A stretch of DNA of 39,305 nt from Paludibacteraceae bacterium (GTDB lineage Bacteria > Bacteroidota > Bacteroidia > Bacteroidales > Paludibacteraceae): positions 1-39,305 of the forward strand of contig JAFSTO010000007.1 in the NCBI GenBank assembly GCA_017450435.1, written 5' to 3'. Positions 33,608-39,305 of the stretch are shown here, one piece after another. Every line of letters starts with the position of its first letter. The stretch's first letter is position 1. The notes beneath the pieces were generated by a model. It was not told the DNA's origin. It saw nothing but the letters and a program-made list of their open reading frames with translations, and ran no database searches. Both the position numbers and the translations under genes were made by a program.

Positions 33608-34855
33608 TTAACGTACAGCCTGACCGGCAACGTTGTAGCGCACGCCGTTCTTCTCAATGAAAATCTGTCCGTTCTCCACAACCTTGCGCACCCTCTGCTG
33701 AGCCTCCACGCTCTCAAGAGCATTCATAGGAGCCGGCTCTACATTGACACCGAAGATAACGAAACGTAAACCTGCTGTAGCCGAGAAGGTCAGTTCGGTA
33801 GCCTCCACGATGTCTGACAGAGTAAGCTCGAAATAGTAGTCCTCTGACGGCTCGTTGACTAAGATGTAGTTGTTATTTGACCCCTTGATGTTAGCATCAG
33901 CTACCAAGTCAAGCGAAGCCGGGGAGACCGTGGCACCTGTGATTCCAACCGTCACAGTCTCGCCGTTCCATGCAGCGAGGTGCACATGCAGCTTGGTGGA
34001 GCCTGCCGGTACAGTCAGCTTCATTGCGCCGGCTACTGAGCCGGTACCGCACTTGATGGCAGCATACGCAACGTCATCGATATTAACGACAGCCTCAGAA
34101 GCCTTCAGGTCGGCGTTGGCATCAAGTGCTATATTGCTGGTGTAAGTAGTAGCAGGACCGGCAACCACAGCCGCCTTAATAGTGATAGTTGCGGTTTTCT
34201 CTGTAGCGTTATACTCGTCCGCCACAGCCGCTTGCGAGGCTTTCACGACAACAGAGCCGACAGCCACAGGGGTGAGAACAGAGCCGCTGAGAGTAGCCAA
34301 CTCCGAGCCTTCTACAATACTGTAGCTCACAGCACCGGTACTATTAGAGGTGAAGAGAGTTGCAAGGTCAAGAGTGTTACCCATACGCAAGACAGCGTTG
34401 CCAAACGAAGCGACAGGGTCAACCGGACCGCTAACACCGGTTACTGTCACGTCAAAGGCTTGAATACGCCTATTCCCTGAGGTACCGCTGATAGTAAACG
34501 TTACGGCATTAGCCGAGCCGCTCCATGCTCCGTTGCTATAGGTGCCGACATTAGCTGTAATCTCGTTTGAACCATCACCACTACCAAATGTGATAGCCAC
34601 GGCCGTTACCACAGCATTGTTTTTACCGGTAATGGTGAAACTATTTCCGCCATAGCAACGAATTGCCGTACCTGTATTGTAGTACTTCGGTGCATTGTTG
34701 TTGGTACCTTTGTCGAAAGTAACAGTGAACGTCTCACCGGCATAGCTTTCGATAGCTTGACTGTTCTCGAAGTTTTTTTGCGAGAAATCTACAGTCTCAG
34801 CAAAAGCCATCGATGCGGCGCACACAAGCGCCATTAAGAAAGAAAATTTCTTCAT
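33608..34855 (-). CDS. Secreted beta-rich protein, paralogue of the 35145-39305 protein
   Basis: A 415-residue exported protein of unknown function. The signal peptide covers ~1-19 (CAASMAFA, then ETVDF). Residues ~20-140 form a beta-rich domain, ~150-228 an Ig/BIG2-like domain (SFGNAVLRMGNTLDLATLF, then SVVVKASQAA). Residues 237-373 are clearly related to 594-735 of the large neighbour (TSN.., AIK.GTGSV.GA.K.TVPA, WNGE.VT, RF.[IL]FGVN). The last 27 residues (KVVENGQIFIEKNG, then RYNVAGQAVR) resemble the tail of the same neighbour. No catalytic motif is seen, and surface or extracellular location is likely. The 47-residue peptide gene lies upstream. Confidence 0.8.
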   Translation of the reverse strand: MKKFSFLMALVCAASMAFAETVDFSQKNFENSQAIESYAGETFTVTFDKGTNNNAPKYYNTGTAIRCYGGNSFTITGKNNAVVTAVAITFGSGDGSNEITANVGTYSNGAWSGSANAVTFTISGTSGNRRIQAFDVTVTGVSGPVDPVASFGNAVLRMGNTLDLATLFTSNSTGAVSYSIVEGSELATLSGSVLTPVAVGSVVVKASQAAVADEYNATEKTATITIKAAVVAGPATTYTSNIALDANADLKASEAVVNIDDVAYAAIKCGTGSVAGAMKLTVPAGSTKLHVHLAAWNGETVTVGITGATVSPASLDLVADANIKGSNNNYILVNEPSEDYYFELTLSDIVEATELTFSATAGLRFVIFGVNVEPAPMNALESVEAQQRVRKVVENGQIFIEKNGVRYNVAGQAVR

Positions 34856-34911
34856 GATTGTTGTTTGTTTATGTTATGGTTGAAAAAAATTAACATTATG
34901 TTTGACAAACT

Positions 34912-35055
34912 TTAATCTGTACCTATTCCGGGATCGGCAGGAGTATCTCCTATATGGATTATCGGATTTACCGGACTCTCGCCTACCATCATTGGTTGGG
35001 AGATAAACATCACGCTGTTAGCTACAGGGGAGAGATATTGCTTTTTCATATTCAT
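34912..35055 (-). CDS. 47-residue peptide gene of a recurrent Bacteroidales type
   Basis: A short intact ORF. It starts MNMKKQYLSPVANSV, continues MFISQPMMVGESPVNP and ends IGDTPADPGIGTD. A second in-frame ATG (35049) gives 45 residues. The KKxYLxP start and the Pro/Asp-rich VNP..TPADP end are features I associate with small hypothetical proteins often found next to secreted-protein genes in Prevotella and Bacteroides; the recollection cannot be checked here. No signal peptide is visible. It sits between the hairpin at 35098-35128 and the secreted protein at 33608. No consensus promoter was found in front of it, so co-transcription with the upstream gene is possible. Confidence 0.6.
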   Translation of the reverse strand: MNMKKQYLSPVANSVMFISQPMMVGESPVNPIIHIGDTPADPGIGTD

Positions 35056-35097
35056 GCTATTATTCGTTTGAGTTATTCGAAATTGTTTTCGTCTTTG

Positions 35098-35128
35098 GCG
35101 TGGAGAGCAGGTGTATTGCTCTCCACGC
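35098..35128. terminator. Strong hairpin between the large secreted-protein gene and the peptide gene
   Basis: A perfect 12-bp stem, GCGTGGAGAGCA (35098-35109) and TGCTCTCCACGC (35117-35128), with a 7-nt loop; flanking bases extend the pairing (TTT with AAA). It begins 16 nt beyond the stop codon of the large gene. No U-run follows on the minus strand, so it may be a weak terminator or an mRNA-stabilising 3' structure. Confidence 0.6.
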
Positions 35129-35144
35129 TAAAGCCTGTTTAGTA

Positions 35145-38100
35145 TCATCTTATCAACTGTCCTTGTGCATTGTAGGTCTTACCTTCACGGATAATGTACA
35201 CGTGTCCGTCTTCGATTACCTTTGCAGCCTGCAGGTTATTGCCCTGCACGTCCTCACAGCCTGTAGCAGTGTTAGCACTCTGCTGTACCCTAATGACTCT
35301 GCGACGTGGTGAGTCGGCAGGTGTCTGCGATGATGCACTGCCGTAGAGAGGCACTTCCGCCATCTTCAGATAAGCACGATTGGCAGAGAGATTGATAGCC
35401 CCACCCGTGGTCTCGCGTAGCTCGTTGCTTTGCAGCACATAGTAGCCCTCACCGTCAACTGTTGTTCCGTCAATAGTACCGTACAGACCGTTCTCGTTGC
35501 TTGCTTCAGCGGAATGTTCTGTGGAATAAGAGAACTTAATCTCAGTTGTCTTGCTTATGAAGAAATACGGCTTGCCGGCTTCCATGGCATCTACCAGCTC
35601 CAGTATCAGACCATCCTTGCTCAGACTTGAAAAACTGATTACCTTGTAAACCTCAGCATTTTCAATGCAGCCCTCATATACGGGGTTAGCCAAACATATA
35701 GTACCGAAATTACCTGCGGTAACTGTACGCTTGTACTCGCCAAGCTCTTCCCACTGCGCAGTAAGGGTCATATCGGCGTTAACCTGTATCTCTTTGCCGG
35801 CTTTGTAGCTATTGCCACTCTCGTCCTGCCAGCCCATGAAGTAATATCCGGCATAAGCAGGCTTGTCAGCCAGGACAACAGATTGTCCTTCCTCCACATC
35901 CTGAGAAGAGATTGTGCCTTCTCCACCGTTCAGGTCATAGGTGATGGTGTAAGTGGCCGGTCCGGCGGGGACGTATAGAGCAATTGCAGTCTGACCGCTT
36001 GAATAGCAGGAGAATAGACTGCTTGTGCCATTAAACCTCATCAGATGGCGGTTGCTGCTTCCTTCTGCAGATGCTGAGGTTGCTGTAATCTTCCACTTGG
36101 CATTTTCGTCAATATCATCCTGAGTCCTCATATAGTTGTTACCGCTTGAAGCTGCATAGAGGTACTTGCCATTCGAAGTACGGAGTGCAAATGTACCACC
36201 ATCTTGTGCAACAAGCGTGAATGACATTGTTCCCTCGCCAGGTGTCAAAACGCCTTCGCTGACTGTAGCAGCAACAGCTGCACGGTTGTTGTTATTCTGC
36301 TGACCCATTGCATAAGTTACTTCGTCTTTCACACCTGTGATAAGTACTTCAGCGCCATCAACAAGGTCTGCATCTGTTGCTGCAACCCATTTCGAAGTTG
36401 TGCTGACTGCGGTCTCTACATCTTCAACAGAGAGTGAGAGATTAAGAGTTTTAGCCTCTGCAGTCTCAGCATTATCCGAAATAGTTAATTTTGCAGAATA
36501 AGAACCAATGGTGGCAGTGCTTACAACAGATATCTCAATTTGATCTCCGTCAACAAGGGTCGTTTTACTAATGCGGAATGCTTCCGGATTAGTGCCACCC
36601 AGCGTTGCTGTAGCGGCTGCCACGTTGGTGAGCGTTACGGTAATCGTCTGCGCGTCAACACTTGCATTAGGCGCAACCGTACCAAAGTTCACACTCAGTT
36701 TATCCACATAAATCTTAGGATCAGCAGAAGCCACTTCAAGACCGGTGATAGTTTTTTGAGCATGCTTCTCGCCATAAGTAGCAGTAACTGTTACTTCTGT
36801 TTGGTTCTCAACGAGTGCATCATAAGACCACTCAACATCTTCAGTTACGTCAACCGGATCCTGCTCTACTTCATTCAGCGTGTAGATAGCATTTACGGTC
36901 AAACCTTCCATATTAAGGTCATCACCTGCTTTGTAGCCGCTCTTGTTTGTCAAGTCACCGCTAATTTCAATACGATCGAGTACCGGAACGATACCACCCT
37001 CTTGGTTAACACCGAAGAGAATGAAACGTTTGCCGCCGGTAGCTGTGAATGTCAATTCTATTTCCTCTGTATTGCCAGACAGACTTACTGCATAGTAAGC
37101 ATCTGTTTGCGGAGTAGAACCTTCAGCCAGAGTAAACGGAGAATTACTCTTTATACCGCTATTACTTGCAATCGCTTGGGATGCAGGGGTAACAGTTACA
37201 CCAGTAGGAGCTGTAATGTCAAGAGTTACCGCCTCGCCATTCCATCCGTAAGCATGATAGTGTAGCGTTGTGGCTTGAGCTGGTACAGTTATTTTTACAG
37301 CACCAGACACGCTTCCCGTTCCTGCTTTGATAGCATCGTAGCCTCCTTCTGTTTCATCAAATATAACTTTTGCAGCAGATGCGCTTGTACCTCCTTCAGT
37401 GCTCAATGTTACATTGCTTGTGTAAACCGAAGCCCAATGAGAAAGTGGTTTATTAACCTTTATAGTATAGGATACTTCGGTTGCTTTATACAAAGCGTTT
37501 CCTGCGAACGAAGCAGTAATTGTTGCTGTGCCTGTTGCGTTTTCTACAAGCGAAACAATTCCGGCAGAAACAGTTGCCAAGGATGTATTGCTACTCTCAA
37601 TCGAGATTTCTCCGGCTGTTATGCTATTCGGGTTATTCAGTATCGGAGCCGAGAACGCTTCGCCTAGTGTCAATTCGACCGCATCCGTGCTCCATGATAG
37701 GCCTGCAGACGCACGAGTGTCGGTGATATAATTTACTTGGACAGCCGTAAAACCGCAAGTACCGCCAATAACTGCACTGACGGCATTCTCTCCATCTGTC
37801 GGGGTTACCGTAACTGTTGAGCCAACAGCAACTGCAGATGCATTTGTCCATGTGCTATTTGCAAGTGCTGTCGCGTAACTATCAGATGTTGCAGTAAAGA
37901 CGATAGAAGTTATTGTCTTTCCATTAGGAGTAATGGTCAATTTATTACCGCTGTAGAAACGGGTCGACGTTTTTGCAGTTGGAATATAATTGTTTACTGC
38001 TGTTTCCGTTCCTGTGCGCTCATTCTTCATAGACACATATGTTGCTGTCCATTGAATCAAATCTGCAGTAGGCTCCGGATCTGACACGTATGAATCCGTA

Positions 38101-39305
38101 CTCAAATTCCATGTCTTGCGTACTTCTTCATTCTCGGGCAGATTGATTACATATATAGCAGAAGCGATAGAACTTTCTTTCTCGTCCTTGATTGCAATTG
38201 CCTTAATGGTCATATTCTCGCCTACTTCTATCGGAGAAGAATATAATGTAGAGGTGTTATCTGGAGTATCTCCGTTTGTAGTATAGTAAACAGCCGCACC
38301 TTCCGTTGCGCAGCTCAACTCTACACTCTGTACACTTGTATAAGTTCCACCGGCAACAGAGAATGTCGGAGCCTCTGGAGCACCCTCTTCAATAATTTCT
38401 TCAAAAGAAATGGGGTACAACTGATAATTAGTATTATATTTTTGAACAATTCCTACTACCCTGTATGAAATTCCAGATTCTAAAGACTGATTTAGCTTAA
38501 AGGTATTGCGAATAATAAGGGTCATTCCTTTGAAAGTTCCGTCTATATTTGTAACAGAACCAGATAGTGTTGCAGCAGATGCAAAAGTAACATCTTCTAA
38601 TGTTACATATTTATTCAAATCAGCATCTGTCGGATAAGCATTCAACTCCTCCGGGTCAACTGTCAAACCTTCATTTATAGTCGGAGCCTTTGTTACTGTC
38701 GAAACCTCAGGAAGACCATTGTATAATTTTGCTTTACCTTGAAGCCCTTGAAGAATCTTGCCATTTGTCGCTCCACTTATTGAAGAATAAATTAACAAAT
38801 ATCCGGTTGCATCTTTTACATAAACATTGCTGCCATAAGCATAAGTTACAGTCACATCATTCAACAAGAATTCTTCAGTCTCATTTGTCGTTGTCGGTAT
38901 CACTTGTGCAATTGTCTTCGGTAATAAGACAGTATAAGTAGCAGTAGCAACTGTGCTATTATTCAAACCATCTTTTACTGCAATAGCTTTAATTGTTGTA
39001 ACAGCATTAATCGCAATTGGTTGAGCAGTAGCAGAACTTGTTGTAGGATTTGAACCATCTGTCGTGTAGTATATAGTTGCTCCTTCCGTAGCAGAAGTAA
39101 TAGTTACATTCGTCCCACTAACTACTGCACCAGCAGCAGGACTAAATGTTGGCACCGCACAACTGACCGGTTCTCCGGAGCCACTGCCGGATGTAGAATA
39201 GGTCACTGCAACCGATTTGCAGTAGAGAGCTTTCGCTGCGTTGCTTGGTTTCGTAATGGTTACTATAATTTCTCCCGATGCAGAACCGGTAAATGTATAG
39301 TCTGT
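35145..39305 (-). CDS. Large secreted multidomain protein, 5' end beyond the window
   Basis: At least 1386 residues; the frame is open to the window edge, so the start and signal peptide are missing. Numbered from the in-frame GTG at 39206: two chitobiase/hexosaminidase C-terminal-like modules (~17-95, ~277-355: EGATIYYTTDGSNPT, IKAIAVKDG) flank an OB-fold/DUF5689-like region (~98-270). Further modules are beta domain ~365-495, Ig/BIG-like ~500-585, a domain shared with the 33608 protein 594-735, Ig-like ~740-825, ASH/DUF1573-like ~830-930 (SVNFGTVAPNASV), a lectin-like region ~935-1080, and one InlB/Listeria-Bacteroides repeat ~1084-1153. A conserved C-terminal region (~1158-1353) ends KVIEDGHVYIIREGK and GQLIR. 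No catalytic motif. It is probably a surface glycan-binding or adhesive protein. I am sure of the repeat types, not of the function. Confidence 0.8.
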   Translation of the reverse strand, partial: TDYTFTGSASGEIIVTITKPSNAAKALYCKSVAVTYSTSGSGSGEPVSCAVPTFSPAAGAVVSGTNVTITSATEGATIYYTTDGSNPTTSSATAQPIAINAVTTIKAIAVKDGLNNSTVATATYTVLLPKTIAQVIPTTTNETEEFLLNDVTVTYAYGSNVYVKDATGYLLIYSSISGATNGKILQGLQGKAKLYNGLPEVSTVTKAPTINEGLTVDPEELNAYPTDADLNKYVTLEDVTFASAATLSGSVTNIDGTFKGMTLIIRNTFKLNQSLESGISYRVVGIVQKYNTNYQLYPISFEEIIEEGAPEAPTFSVAGGTYTSVQSVELSCATEGAAVYYTTNGDTPDNTSTLYSSPIEVGENMTIKAIAIKDEKESSIASAIYVINLPENEEVRKTWNLSTDSYVSDPEPTADLIQWTATYVSMKNERTGTETAVNNYIPTAKTSTRFYSGNKLTITPNGKTITSIVFTATSDSYATALANSTWTNASAVAVGSTVTVTPTDGENAVSAVIGGTCGFTAVQVNYITDTRASAGLSWSTDAVELTLGEAFSAPILNNPNSITAGEISIESSNTSLATVSAGIVSLVENATGTATITASFAGNALYKATEVSYTIKVNKPLSHWASVYTSNVTLSTEGGTSASAAKVIFDETEGGYDAIKAGTGSVSGAVKITVPAQATTLHYHAYGWNGEAVTLDITAPTGVTVTPASQAIASNSGIKSNSPFTLAEGSTPQTDAYYAVSLSGNTEEIELTFTATGGKRFILFGVNQEGGIVPVLDRIEISGDLTNKSGYKAGDDLNMEGLTVNAIYTLNEVEQDPVDVTEDVEWSYDALVENQTEVTVTATYGEKHAQKTITGLEVASADPKIYVDKLSVNFGTVAPNASVDAQTITVTLTNVAAATATLGGTNPEAFRISKTTLVDGDQIEISVVSTATIGSYSAKLTISDNAETAEAKTLNLSLSVEDVETAVSTTSKWVAATDADLVDGAEVLITGVKDEVTYAMGQQNNNNRAAVAATVSEGVLTPGEGTMSFTLVAQDGGTFALRTSNGKYLYAASSGNNYMRTQDDIDENAKWKITATSASAEGSSNRHLMRFNGTSSLFSCYSSGQTAIALYVPAGPATYTITYDLNGGEGTISSQDVEEGQSVVLADKPAYAGYYFMGWQDESGNSYKAGKEIQVNADMTLTAQWEELGEYKRTVTAGNFGTICLANPVYEGCIENAEVYKVISFSSLSKDGLILELVDAMEAGKPYFFISKTTEIKFSYSTEHSAEASNENGLYGTIDGTTVDGEGYYVLQSNELRETTGGAINLSANRAYLKMAEVPLYGSASSQTPADSPRRRVIRVQQSANTATGCEDVQGNNLQAAKVIEDGHVYIIREGKTYNAQGQLIR

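Noticed and set aside
33373-33723. 116-codon minus-strand frame with Phe-Leu-Val repeats
   Set aside because: It is only the reverse translation of the 9-bp array and overlaps both the M23 and the secreted-protein coding ends.
34954-35142. 62-codon plus-strand frame
   Set aside because: It is antisense to the 47-residue peptide gene and the hairpin, with no recognisable features. The minus-strand frame has a much better family-like sequence.

Overview
The window reads as a chromosomal segment of a member of the order Bacteroidales (Bacteroidota). The evidence is as follows. Intergenic promoters fit the Bacteroidota pattern (TTTG-like -33, 20 nt, TAnnTTTG -7) and starts have no obvious Shine-Dalgarno. 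The gene families are typical of the group: DUF2851, DUF1573 and YgiQ proteins, an HU protein with the Bacteroidota-type arm, a 29-residue AURKAIP1/COX24-like protein beside HU and RNase G, and large secreted proteins with InlB/Listeria-Bacteroides repeats and type IX-like C-terminal ends. I cannot place the family or genus.

Layout. (1) 1-1081: a REP-associated tyrosine transposase (RAYT) flanked by ~101-nt direct repeats that carry GTAG-headed palindromes, i.e. a Bacteroidales REP/RAYT unit. Two more copies of the same palindrome lie at 19.5 kb and 22.9 kb. (2) 1082-7939: a 2285-residue secreted multidomain protein, closed by a strong bidirectional terminator. (3) 8034-11029, minus strand: HU, a tiny basic ribosome-type protein, and RNase E/G with a long Lys/Asp/Ser/Pro tripeptide tail. 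(4) 11093-22836, minus strand: rel (ppGpp), DUF1573, meaB, dnaB, a ROK sugar kinase, a polysaccharide deacetylase, DUF2851, an Ig-like lipoprotein and pnuC. These are mostly closely spaced and probably form one or a few transcripts. (5) 22837-23160: a divergent intergenic region with two back-to-back promoters, a heptamer tandem repeat and a REP. (6) 23161-33381, plus strand: an operon-like run of N-acetylmuramoyl-L-alanine amidase, MCE/MlaD protein, dnaA, dnaX, a secreted phosphoesterase/PQQ-propeller protein, YgiQ-type radical SAM protein and an M23 peptidase. (7) 33382-39305: a 19-unit 9-bp tandem array, a terminator, and then on the minus strand two secreted repeat proteins with a 47-residue peptide gene between them. 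The upstream secreted protein runs off the window.

How the genes work together. The middle of the window holds replication (dnaA, dnaX, dnaB), stringent-response, RNA-decay/ribosome and cell-envelope functions. The two ends hold large secreted, probably surface-exposed proteins and the REP/RAYT unit. Short tandem repeats with 7-14 bp units recur directly at the 3' ends of genes.

I see no tRNA, rRNA, CRISPR array, prophage or convincing oriC. The least explained material is the RAYT/REP family, the repeat tracts at gene ends and in the rel leader, the RNase G tail, and the small peptide gene with its paralogous secreted neighbours.
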